DNA of 64,000 nucleotides, taken from an uncultured Oscillospiraceae bacterium. GTDB taxonomy: Bacteria; Bacillota; Clostridia; Oscillospirales; Oscillospiraceae. Location: NCBI GenBank assembly GCA_947629915.1, contig CANRFN010000012.1:1-64000 (forward strand), given 5' to 3'. This document shows, piece by piece, positions 26,901 through 35,200 of this stretch. Under the pieces are notes generated by a model. The model saw only the letters and a list, made by a program, of their open reading frames with translations, did not search any database and was not told the DNA's origin. Position 1 is the first letter of the stretch. Every line of letters begins with the position of its first letter. The translations under genes were made by a program, and so were the position numbers.

Positions 26901-28601
26901 AACATCCCGTACGCCATCGAGGACCGCACCACAACCGGCACCCCCATCGATGTAAGTTTTGTGGGGAAGCTTTGGCCGGACCAGCAGCCCGCCGCGGACG
27001 CCATCCTGAAGGGCAACCTCGGCGTGCTCTCCGCCACCACCGCCTTCGGCAAGACGGTGGTGGGAGCGTGGGTCATCGCAGAGCGGAAGGTGAACACCCT
27101 GGTCCTGGTGGACCGGGAGAGCCTGATGCAGCAGTGGGCCGAGCGGCTGGAGCAGTTCCTGCTGCTGCCGGAGCCCGTGCCAGCCGTAGACCCCAACGCC
27201 AAGCCGAAGCGGGGCCGCAAGCCCAAGGCCGTCACGGACCCCTCCCCCATCGGCCAGATCGGCGGGGGCGTCAACCGACCCACAGGGGTGGTGGACGTGG
27301 CCACCTTCCAGTCTCTCTGGGACAAGAAGACCGGCCAGGTGAACCCCATCATCCGCAACTACGGCATGGTCATCGTGGACGAGTGCCACCATGTGGCCGC
27401 AGATGTCTTCCAGCAGGTGGCGAAGGAGGCGGACGCCCGCTATCTTCTGGGCCTCAGCGCCACCCCCAACCGCCAGGACGGCAAGGGACCGCTGGTCCGG
27501 TTCATCCTGGGCCCGGTGCGCTATCGGGTAGACGCCATGGAGCAGGCGGAAAAGGACGGGCTTACCCGGGTCCTCATCCCCCGCTTCACCAACTTCCGGG
27601 AGCCCTTCAACCTGGATCACCCCTGGGAGTTCAACGATGCCTGCACCGCCATGATTGATGACGAGGAGCGCAACGCCCGCATCGTCCAGGACGTGAGAGA
27701 TGCCCTGGCCCAGGGCCGCTCCCCGCTGGTGCTCACCCAGCGGGTGGAGCACGCCAAAAAGCTGGAGTCTCTCATGACGGATCTCCCCGCCCAGGTGATC
27801 ACCCTCACGGGTAAGGACAGCTCCAGAGAGCGGCAGGCAAAACAGCAGGCCCTGCTGCACCTGCAGCCGGAGGAGCCCCTGGTGCTCATCGCCACCGGCC
27901 AGTACGCCGGCGAGGGCTTTGACCTCGCCCGGCTGGACACCCTGATGATGGTGATGCCGGTGTCCTCCAAGGACCTGGTCGCGCAGTTTGTGGGGCGGCT
28001 CCACCGGGCATATCGGGCCAAATCCACCGTCTACGTCTACGACTACGTGGACCACCAGAACACCATGCTGCTGCGGATGTATCAGAAGCGGCTGCGGGCC
28101 TATGCCGAGAACGGGTACAGCGTCCGCTCCAACTCCACGGTACCGCCCGAGGGCAACCGGCTCTTCACCGAGAAGGACTACCGCAACACCTTCCAGGACG
28201 ACCTCTCCCAGGCCAAGAGCCAGGTGGTGCTCTCCGGAAGACTCCTCACCCAGACCAAGGTACAGGACTTTCTCAAGCGCCTGCGCCCCGGCGTCTCGGC
28301 GGAGATCTTCCTCCCCGCCACCCAGGATCTCAGCGCGGAGGAGGAGACCAGCCTCGCGGCATCTCTGGACCTGCTCCACATCCGGGACATCCCGGTGCAC
28401 CGGATCCCGGGGTGCTGTCAGGAATTCGCGGTACTGGACCAGAAACTGCTGTGGTACGGCGGCCTGGACCTTTTGGGCAAGCCGGACGCAGACTGCGGCT
28501 GCATGCGCCTGCAGAGTCCGGAGCTGTCTGCAGACCTGCTGCACATCGCCGATGAGTGGCGGAAGCTGGCCGCAGACGACCAGCTGCGCCTCTTCGTCTA
28601 A
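23976..28601 (+). CDS. TOTE-type primase-helicase-PLD conflict protein
   Basis: Very large protein of 1541 residues. A short coiled coil (about 1-35) is followed by roughly 550 residues of acidic Ala/Pro/Glu sequence including a 38-residue tandem repeat (about 187-425). Next is an archaeo-eukaryotic primase domain (about 590-960) with the DFD metal motif (Asp711, Asp713) and SGNGAH (His747). An SF2 helicase follows (about 985-1385): TAFGKT (Lys1026), DECH (Asp1135-His1138), GLSATPNRQDG and QFVGRLHR. The C-terminus resembles a PLD nuclease half (FAVLDQKLLWYGGLDLLG, Asp1488), but the HKD histidine is replaced (CQEFAVLD). This matches TOTE conflict-system proteins, thought to act against invading DNA. 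The acidic repeat extension is unlike the usual ones. Start: ATG at 23976 with AAAGGGG upstream. Confidence 0.85.
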   Translation: MAWKQEREALLAKICQLETENEDLRKLLDAKEHAPTVQAATEAAPQQPMALPQQMAAVLSQLTGVLGQVSAVLGQYAAGSLSVAAPAATEAVAPLPKQDIPGSEESQSEKTTSPSEAGSAPEEPIGEPEESVSVPDQMIEQPDTTASQTVEAETASAIPADAPAEETAEPVDAIAAAAEAVFEPQPEEAAVSPVEAVAEPEAPAAGPEQAAEPTEAPALEPDQPEEDIVTPVEAVAEPEAPAAEPEQAEKPVETPAAEPDQPEEAVVTPVEAVAEPEANAAEPEQAAGPTEEPALEPDQPEEVIVSPVEAVTKPETPAAEPEQAVEPAETPAAEPDQPEEAVASPVEAVAEPEAPAAESEQAAKPAETPAAEPDQLEEAVVSPVAAAAEPAEAPAVETDQPEEAVASPVEAVAEPEAPATELEQPIAEPVQAEEAPEEIPVPSAEAVSDSEDTVPSSEESTSPSEAVSADTAEALDAPAEAAAAQDADPASPEEPAAPEQEAAEILYKVLPFQHFSPYEEVPEGLSETADGTFSLFQDTQDETEAPSEETAADVQDAPEPEAEAAVPAENDPENPLTLGTRIPDPDLRMVTADSPTAQKLDLFWTFFCPREEVYALRWEDKKNEKAGYNFKCRNIFDPMVCPKSWAYQGKHKPPVSEKGKSNPCIGCPGREYVPLTREAVMNHLRKNASPTDVIGMYSILPGDMCRFLVLDFDEGDWQDCVRTIREICSEWTIPCAVERSRSGNGAHIWIFFSENVLARDARKLGSFLITEAAKRSKAMKLTSYDRMFPAQDSMPAGGLGSLIALPFQGGAAKGSDPLQFNSVFVDENFQTISDQWAYLAGLYRLSNADLLAHLQLHQHESATGVLVQNQDGDEGQPFPRFRKFEEKITAKDFHGRATVVRSNMLYIPLNGITPRARDRLMRLATFSNKDFYKQQAMHRLIWGIPRLITAAEDRGNYLAIPRGCEKAMVDLFQERNIPYAIEDRTTTGTPIDVSFVGKLWPDQQPAADAILKGNLGVLSATTAFGKTVVGAWVIAERKVNTLVLVDRESLMQQWAERLEQFLLLPEPVPAVDPNAKPKRGRKPKAVTDPSPIGQIGGGVNRPTGVVDVATFQSLWDKKTGQVNPIIRNYGMVIVDECHHVAADVFQQVAKEADARYLLGLSATPNRQDGKGPLVRFILGPVRYRVDAMEQAEKDGLTRVLIPRFTNFREPFNLDHPWEFNDACTAMIDDEERNARIVQDVRDALAQGRSPLVLTQRVEHAKKLESLMTDLPAQVITLTGKDSSRERQAKQQALLHLQPEEPLVLIATGQYAGEGFDLARLDTLMMVMPVSSKDLVAQFVGRLHRAYRAKSTVYVYDYVDHQNTMLLRMYQKRLRAYAENGYSVRSNSTVPPEGNRLFTEKDYRNTFQDDLSQAKSQVVLSGRLLTQTKVQDFLKRLRPGVSAEIFLPATQDLSAEEETSLAASLDLLHIRDIPVHRIPGCCQEFAVLDQKLLWYGGLDLLGKPDADCGCMRLQSPELSADLLHIADEWRKLAADDQLRLFV
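24534..25253 (+). repeat. 114-bp in-frame tandem repeat
   Basis: Five full 114-bp units (38 residues, starting at 24534, 24648, 24762, 24876 and 24990), one shortened unit of 75 bp (25104) and one partial (25179). Each unit encodes a variant of the pattern PVEAVAEPEAPAAEPEQ then xxPxExPAxEPDQPEE. The exact 114-bp register is kept, so copy number has probably changed by recombination or slippage. Confidence 0.92.
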
Positions 28602-28613
28602 GACATCTCCATT

Positions 28614-28642
28614 GCCCCGCCCGGGTCCCTCCCGGGCGGGGC
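28614..28642 (+). terminator. hairpin after the primase-helicase gene
   Basis: Perfect 12-bp stem GCCCCGCCCGGG with a five-base loop. The T-run is weak (CTCTCCGT), so termination may be inefficient. The rest of 28643-28826 shows nothing recognisable. Confidence 0.55.
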
Positions 28643-28826
28643 CTCTCCGTATCGGTTCCACGCAAGCTGCGCTCCATCGCGGACACGGAATTTTGTCCTA
28701 CAATTCAGCCATGAAAGCGCACATTTTGCCTCATTTCAATGCATCCAGTTGTATTTTGTACTATAAAATTCCGCGATGACAGTCATCAAGGTCAACGAGC
28801 ATTTTACGAAGATTTCTATTTTTGTG

Positions 28827-28855
28827 TTGACTCAGTGCGCAATTTCGGTTAAAAT
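28827..28855 (+). promoter_or_regulatory. promoter of the gene at 28900
   Basis: TTGACT (28827-28832), 17-base spacer, TAAAAT (28850-28855). Confidence 0.7.
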
Positions 28856-28899
28856 GGTGCCAACCAATCGTAAACCAACGCACAGAGGAGTGTAAGAGT

Positions 28900-29424
28900 G
28901 TGAATCGTGCATCCCATATCGACTTATGGATCAAAGACGTCCCAGACCCCACCATCACCCCGGCCCTTCTGGAACTGGCGGACCGCGCCGCAAAGCAGGA
29001 GATTCTTCGTCTGCTGGCACAGGCCGAGGACCCCGGCAAAGGTGTCATGGACATCCCGGACATCTACATGATCTGGGTCCTCACCGATGCCCGGGGAGAC
29101 ATGCAAAACAAGGTATTGCACCGGTATCCGGTGGTAGTGGAGATCGCCTCAGCCTCGCCGGCCGCGGCACCGGAAATTCTCATTCTGGATCCCGGTTCCA
29201 TGTCTGAGACCAATACGCACCGTCCGGCGATCGTGCACCAGGTCTTCATCGGCATCGGAGACCCCCGTGAAGAGGGGCTGAAGGAGTCCAACCCGCTGGC
29301 ATACGGACTGGATCTCGCGTTCGATCCAACCTTGCCCGAGCAGGAGCGGACTGAAAAGCTCACCGAACTTGGGATTCTCAAACCCGGGGAGAAGTGGCCC
29401 ATATCATACCCAGAAGTACCATGA
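28900..29424 (+). CDS. hypothetical protein, 174 aa
   Basis: Not recognised. A soluble acidic protein with no signal peptide or membrane helix. Start: GTG at 28900, with GAGGAG nine bases upstream and its own good promoter, so expression is likely. The chain opens with an amphipathic helical region (ITPALLELADRAAKQEILRLLAQ) followed by mixed strands; no catalytic pattern stands out. It lies 300 bases downstream of the primase-helicase gene on the same strand, but the separate promoter and hairpin argue against a single operon. About 230 featureless bases separate it from the methyltransferase gene. A role as a TOTE accessory factor is speculation. Confidence 0.7.
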   Translation: MNRASHIDLWIKDVPDPTITPALLELADRAAKQEILRLLAQAEDPGKGVMDIPDIYMIWVLTDARGDMQNKVLHRYPVVVEIASASPAAAPEILILDPGSMSETNTHRPAIVHQVFIGIGDPREEGLKESNPLAYGLDLAFDPTLPEQERTEKLTELGILKPGEKWPISYPEVP

Positions 29425-29655
29425 CCTCCAAGACAGACGCGCAGTCCCAGGACACCAAATCCTGTGGACGCCTACCGCGACTGTATTGGGATCGGTGAGA
29501 CAGACCCACTGTGGAATACCGCAATACCCATCTTCCACTCTCTCTGGTCCATCAGCCGCACGCTCCCCTTTCGTCTCCCGCAACTTTTCCTTGACCGCCT
29601 CTCCCTCCGCCGCTAAGATGCTGCTTGTAACCCAGCACAGGAGGGACATTGTACC

Positions 29656-30210
29656 ATGAGAGTGATCATCGGCGCGGGCAAAACCGCATATGAGGGCTGG
29701 GTCTCCACCCAGGAGAGCGAGCTGGACCTTCTGAACCGCGCAGACTTTGAACGCCTCTTCGCCGAGGAGAAACCCACCGCCTTTCTGGCAGAGCACGTCT
29801 GGGAGCACATGACCTATGAGCAGGGCTGCGTCGCTGCCCAGAACTGCTACGATTACCTGGCAGACGGCGGGTACCTCCGGGTGGCCGTCCCAGACGCCAA
29901 CTTCCGCAATGCCTGGTATCAGAACATGGTCCAGGTGGGCGGCAACGGGGATCCCAACCATCCGGCCTACACCCACAAGATTCTCTACGATTACCGCACC
30001 TTCTGCTCTGTCTTTGAGCAGGCCGGCTTTGTGGTAGACCTTCTGGAGTACTGCGGTGCGTCCGGCGCCTTCCACTACCGGTATTGGAACGAACAGGATG
30101 GCAGGATTGGCCGCTCCTATCGCTTTGACACCCGCAACAGTACGGACAAACTGGGCATGGTGTCCATCGTCCTGGACGCCAGGAAAGAGAAAGTCCTGGA
30201 GGTGTACTGA
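29656..30210 (+). CDS. COG4627-type predicted SAM-dependent methyltransferase
   Basis: Protein of 184 residues. The opening IIGAGKTAYEGWVSTQESELDLLNRADFE, the LAEHVWEHMTYEQG helix and DGGYLRVAVPDANF match the small predicted methyltransferases of COG4627, a Rossmann-type group with a shortened SAM motif. The substrate is unknown. GGAGGG precedes the ATG. Its stop overlaps the start of the downstream phospholipase-like gene by one base (TGATG), so the two were built as a coupled pair; the second is now frameshifted. Confidence 0.8.
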   Translation: MRVIIGAGKTAYEGWVSTQESELDLLNRADFERLFAEEKPTAFLAEHVWEHMTYEQGCVAAQNCYDYLADGGYLRVAVPDANFRNAWYQNMVQVGGNGDPNHPAYTHKILYDYRTFCSVFEQAGFVVDLLEYCGASGAFHYRYWNEQDGRIGRSYRFDTRNSTDKLGMVSIVLDARKEKVLEVY

Positions 30211-30931
30211 TGGCCACCTGGGTTACCCACCTGATGATCGCAGACGGCGTGTTGGAGCGCCTCCCCCAGTTGGATCGCCAGGGCTTCTGCGTGGGCAACA
30301 TCGCCCCGGACTGCAATGTGGAGAATGAGGACTGGACCGTCTTCACCCCGCCCAGGTCCATCACCCACTGGATGCAGGGGGACAGAAAGAAGGCCGCGGA
30401 CGCAGACGCCTTCTGCGATGCCTGCCTTCTCCGGCGCAAAGAGGAGATTCAGTCGCCGGAGGAATACGCCTTTCTCCTGGGGTACTACGCCCACCTCATC
30501 ACCGATGCGGCCTTTCAGGCCATGATCCGCAACGAGGCGCGGATCCGGGCCATCTGGGATCGGATCCACGCAGACCCGGATTGGAGCGCCGCCAGCGCCG
30601 GCATGGAGGAGACCTGGGACAGCGTGAAGCGGCTGGTCCCCAAGCCCGTCCGGATGGGAGAGATCGCCACCATGGAGGCCCTCTATCTCCAGGACACCCG
30701 GACTCCGGCTTTCTCACGGAGATCCTCCCCCTGCAGTCCTTCCCGGACTACCTGGACTACCTCCCTCACGGGGCCATCGTCCGCAAGATCAAGATCATGA
30801 GGAGCATCCCGGAGATCTCCACAGACCGCTTTCTCACCCTGTCTCAAGAGGAGTATGGGACTTTCGTGGCAGACACCATCCAGCTGGTGCTGCGGCGGTT
30901 CTCAGAGAAGGGCCTGCTGTCTGCGCTCTGA
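30210..30931 (+). pseudogene. zinc-dependent phospholipase C-like gene, frameshifted
   Basis: Starting at the ATG at 30210, the frame encodes a zinc-dependent phospholipase C-like protein: WVTHLMIADGVLERL, CVGNIAPDC, SITHWM and GYYAHLITDAAFQ carry the expected His/Asp metal ligands. Near 30695 the homologous reading passes to another frame, where HPDSGFLTEILPLQSFPDYLDYLPHG continues the same domain to a stop at 30931. Reading CAGGAC-ACCCGG, a single missing C would restore one frame of about 240 residues. So this is a one-base deletion: a recent pseudogene, phase variation in a short C-run, or a sequencing error. All metal ligands I can see lie upstream of the shift. Confidence 0.75.
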
Positions 30932-30992
30932 GGCACCTCTTCTGGGAGCGCCGCCTCATCTACTATAATTTTCCATCTCACACAAAAAAAGC

Positions 30993-31038
30993 ACCGCCCA
31001 CCCTGTGCTGTCTGGCACAGGGTGGGCGGTATTGTTTT
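30993..31038. terminator. bidirectional terminator
   Basis: Perfect 16-bp stem (ACCGCCCACCCTGTGC and complement) with a six-base loop, an A-run before it and ATTGTTTTG after it. It serves the plus-strand phospholipase unit and the minus-strand TlpA lipoprotein gene. Confidence 0.88.
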
Positions 31039-31083
31039 GTCTGATGGTAAGGGACATTCCTTGCCAGTCCGTATGACACAGGC

Positions 31084-31989
31084 TTAATCCGAGAGGATCA
31101 CAGACTGGGTGTAGCTGTCCCCGATGTAGGTGTTCACGATCTTGGCCAGCATGTCCTCAGACAGTTTGCCCATGTGGTAATAGCAGATCACACCGTAGCG
31201 GTCCACCACCATGGACACGGGGATGGATTTCAAGCCAAGCTCTGTGCTTATGCCAGTGTTGTCCATACCAACCGGGAAGCTGATGTTTAGATTCTCAGTT
31301 GTGAGGGTGTCTTTGATCCTCGCGTCATCATCATATCCGATATCGATAGACATAGCAAAGACATCCATATCGTTCTTGTGGGCCAGGTAAGTCTGGTTGA
31401 TAAAGGGGAACTCCTGTTTGCAAGGATCGCACCAGGTGGCCCAGAAGTTCACCAGCACGAAGTCCTTCTGGATCAGGGTGTTATAGAGGTTGTGGCTCAC
31501 GCCGTTGATATCCGTGAAGGTGAAGTCCGGCATGCGGCTTCCCACGGTGAGGCCCTCGGCGATGCTCATGTCCACCAGGCTCTTGGGCGGCTCCGGCGTG
31601 GGTTCAGGGGTGGGCTCCGGAGTTGGCGCGGGAGTCGGCTCAGGGGTGGGTTCTGCAGTCGGCTCAACTGTAGGCTCCACAGTGGGCTCAGGCGTGGGTT
31701 CCGGGGTAGGTTCTGGTGTAGGCTCCGGGGTCGGTTCCGGGGTAGGTTCCGGGGTAGGTTCCGGCGTAGGCTCCGGGGTGGGTTCCGGCGTGGCCTCTGG
31801 CGTGGCCTCTGGCGTGGGCTCCGGCGTGGCCTCTGGGGTGGGCTCCGGCGTGGGTGCGGGGGTCTCCGCCGGCGCCTGGGTGGCCGGGGGCGCAGTGGCC
31901 TCGGATTGGGTGTTGCCGCCGCAGCCCGCCAGGCCGGTGATACACAGCGTCAGGGCCAGCAGCAGGGCCAACACGCGTCTCTGTTTCAT
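31084..31989 (-). CDS. TlpA-like thioredoxin-fold lipoprotein
   Basis: Lipoprotein of 301 residues. Signal peptide with lipobox LAGC (Cys23), then a Pro/Thr/Glu spacer of about 88 residues (43-130) built from PTPE repeats, then a redoxin domain (about 136-295) with active-site Cys183-Asp-Pro-Cys186 in [12 protein letters not shown]. It is probably a membrane-tethered thiol oxidoreductase held away from the membrane by the spacer. Start: ATG at 31989 with GGGAGGA upstream; the frame extends to 32160 without signal character. The redoxin domain is closely similar to those of the giant protein upstream (compare [13 protein letters not shown] with DINGEAHDLYETL), so the two genes share a domain by duplication. 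Confidence 0.92.
   Translation of the reverse strand: MKQRRVLALLLALTLCITGLAGCGGNTQSEATAPPATQAPAETPAPTPEPTPEATPEPTPEATPEATPEPTPEPTPEPTPEPTPEPTPEPTPEPTPEPTPEPTVEPTVEPTAEPTPEPTPAPTPEPTPEPTPEPPKSLVDMSIAEGLTVGSRMPDFTFTDINGVSHNLYNTLIQKDFVLVNFWATWCDPCKQEFPFINQTYLAHKNDMDVFAMSIDIGYDDDARIKDTLTTENLNISFPVGMDNTGISTELGLKSIPVSMVVDRYGVICYYHMGKLSEDMLAKIVNTYIGDSYTQSVILSD
31600..31863 (-). repeat. PTPE-coding minisatellite
   Basis: Degenerate tandem 6-, 12- and 18-base units encoding Thr-Pro-Glu-Pro, Ala-Thr-Pro-Glu and Thr-Val-Glu-Pro repeats in the TlpA-like lipoprotein. Likely prone to length change by slippage. Confidence 0.85.
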
Positions 31990-32229
31990 AGTGGCATATC
32001 CTCCCTCTGTTTCTGGTTGGAATTGCAGATCTCGCGGTTCCATTGTACACAGCCCCGGGAAAGCTGTCAAAGAGAAGAGTGTACAGATGTGGAAGGGATT
32101 CCCTGCCCCGGTCTGTACAGTTTCCACACAGGCTTTCCGTCCTCTCTCCCCTGCCCGCATGGTACCGCGGGATGGGGAAAGGCGGGGCCCGCCGAAGCAG
32201 GCCCCGCCTTGCTGTGCAGGGAGATGAGA

Positions 32230-35200
32230 TCAGGCGTTCTTCAGTTCGAAGATCATCACATAGCCTTCCTCATAGAGGTGGTCATCGGTGTCGGCTACCA
32301 GGCCGTCCGGGCAGGAGGCCACGGAGAAGTGGGCATCGTCCGCCACGGGCACGGCGAACTCGCCGTTCTCATCGGAGTAGGTGATGGTGCAGAGGTCGCC
32401 GTTGCAGGCCTGTACCCGCACGCCCTCTACCGGGTTGCCCTCTTCGTCCACGAAGCGGACCACATAGTAGCCCTCGGGGGCGGGTTCGCCGGCGGGGACT
32501 TCGGGCGCGGGAACGGCCTCCCCCGCGGTCCAGGTGAAGGTCTGTTCGCCGCCGTAGTACAGGGCGCAGAAGTCGTCCAGGGCCGCCTCATCGGGGAACA
32601 CCAGGCAGAAGGCCAGGTACTCGCCGGTGAGGTCGTCTACGATTTCGATGCCGCCGAAGCCGTAGGCCAGGTTCTGGCCCTCTACGGCTACACTGTAGCA
32701 GGAGCCATCGTCCGAGACCAGCTCGCTGAGCTTGTAGCTGTCCATGGAGTCCTCGTCCACCAGGGTGATGTGCTCGGGCTTGCTGCCCTCCGGCAGGGTG
32801 ATGTTGAAGGTCACCTTGCCGCCGTTGGCGATATAGAGGTCCAGGTCGGTGCCGGCCAGCTCTGCCAGCTCGCCGTTGGGGTCTGAGACGTCCAGCTTGG
32901 TGGCGCCCGCTGCGGTCACGGAGAAGGCGTCAGCGAAGGGGTACACGGGGCGATTGGCCTTGAACGTCTCCGCCTCAGCGCCGGTGAGCACCTTCAGGTT
33001 GCGGATGCCGGCCATGTCCCGGCCGCCGTTGGCCATGTAGTCCTTCACATAGGTGAAGGTCAGAGTGTGCTTGCCGGCGGTGAGATCGGTGTCAAAGGCG
33101 GTCCAGTCCACCTTGCCGTAGGCGGAGACCACGGCCGCGCCGTCCAGCTCCACGGTCAGGTAGTCGTACATGTACATAGAGGAGCCGTCCTCGCAGGACA
33201 CGGTGTAGTCGAAGGAGAGCACATCGCCCTCTTTGGCTGTGAACTCGGTCTTCAAAACGGCCTTGGTGTTGTGTTTGCCGGTGTTGCCGGAGGTGAGGTA
33301 GGTTGTTCCGTCCTCCGCAGTGGCGGCCACAAAGGGCCACTCGTACTTGCTGGTGTTCTGAACCACCTTCACACCGGCGCTGGCATTCAGGGCCTTCAGC
33401 TGGTCTTCGGCGGCGGGGGTCTCGATGTCGCAGACGGTGCCAGGGAGCTCAGCGATCACGCCGGACTTGTAGTCATCCTCCACCAGGTAGGCCATCAGGG
33501 CCTCCAGCATCACCTCGGGCACTGCGGTGTCCTCGCTGTCCACGGTCACGCCCTTGCGGTCGATCACCACGGTGTAGGGGACGGCCTCGGCGCCCAGGTC
33601 ATAGAGGGCCTTCACATCGCCGGGGATGATGGGATAGGTGATCTTGTTGGCCGCGGCGAACTTGTCCAGCTGCTCGGCCTTGTCCAGCGGATTGGTGCTG
33701 TATGCCACCACGGCCACCTGGTCCTGGTACTTCTCATAGGCGGTCTGCAGATCGGTGTAGGCCTCCAGGGTGGTGTCGTTCAGCGGGCCGTAGAGCACGA
33801 TCACGGCCTTCTTGTCCTTCAGCAGGGCGTTGAGCTCCACCGCATTGCCCTTGGTGTCGGTGTACTTGAAGTTCTTTGCCACAGCGCCGTCCTTGGGAGC
33901 GCTCTTGCCGTAGTCTGCGGGGGTGCGGGTGGGGGCGTACACCCAGTCCATGGGGTTCTCCGGGTCATAGGAGTTGCTGCGGCAGAAGATGTCCGCGTTG
34001 GTCTCATCGGAGAACACGGCAATCTCATAGGTGTAGTTCTCGCCCTTGTCGTTGGTGGCCTCCAGGCTGATGTAGTTGAACACGTTGCCGGTGCCGCCCA
34101 GGGAGTCCAGCGGCACCTCTACGGTGTAGTGGTCTCCGTTCACGTTGGGGGCCAGGAGCACCACATCGCCCTTGTAGAGGTTGGTCACGGCGGCGGTCTC
34201 GGGGTCGAAGCCGGGCTCCAGCGTCACGTCCAGGGTGATGGTCTCGCCGTTGGCAATGTAGTATGCCTGGGGCACCAGGGCATCATAGCCGGCGTAGCTG
34301 GCCAGGGAGTCCCAGAAGGCCTGGGCACTGCCGTCCGTGTCGTTCATGCGGATGGCCTTGGCATCGCCTACCACCTTCGCGCTGTTCTTCTTGCCGGTGG
34401 GATAGGTGGGATTGCGCCGGAGGGAGGCATATCCCGCGGCGCCGCCCAGCACCTCCAGGTTCTTGATGCACACGCAGTCGCTGCCATCGGAGGTGTAGGG
34501 ATCCTTCTCATAGGTCAGCTTGATCTCGTGCTCGCCCTCTGCCAACTGGATGGCCAGATGGTGGAAGTCCTCGCCCCAGTCGCCGCTGAGGGTCTTCACG
34601 GGCTTGCCGTCCACATAGACCACAAAGAAGTCGTAGAGGGTCTCAGACTGGAGCTGGTAGTCCATGGAGAGCACATCGCCGGACTTGGCATCCACCGTGA
34701 AGGAGACCGCGGCAGTGGTGTTGCTGGTGTCCCAGGTGGGATCGGTACCGTCCTCCGGGGTGGCGTTCAGGGACTGGATGTAGCCGTCTTTCGCAGCGAA
34801 GGGCCACTCACTGGCGTCCTCGCTGTTCTTCACGGCGATCTTGCTGCCCGCTGCGTTGGCGGCGGCGGAGAGCTTGGCGGAGTTGTCCCGGGTGCCCTCA
34901 AACTTGGGGCCGGGGATGGCCTCCAGGATCACAGACTGCTCGTAGTCATCGCCGGTGAAGCACTCAAACAGCTGGTCGAATTTGGCGGCGGAGGGCTGGG
35001 AGCCGGCCTCGATGAAGCAGATCCGGCCGTAGCGGTCCACCGCGATGCTGGTGGGATAGGCATCGATGCCCAGCACGGTGGAGATGTCCGCCCCGCCGTT
35101 CTCCTCGACATCGGAGCCCACCGGGAAGGTCATGCCGTGCCCGGTGGCGTACTCGGTGAGGGCGTACACGTCATCGTTGGGCTCGGCAGAGAGGGCGAAC

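Noticed and set aside
25377-28661. Minus-strand open frame of about 1090 codons opposite the primase-helicase gene
   Set aside because: Composition is that of a shadow frame, with no motif or ribosome site; all catalytic motifs lie on the plus strand.
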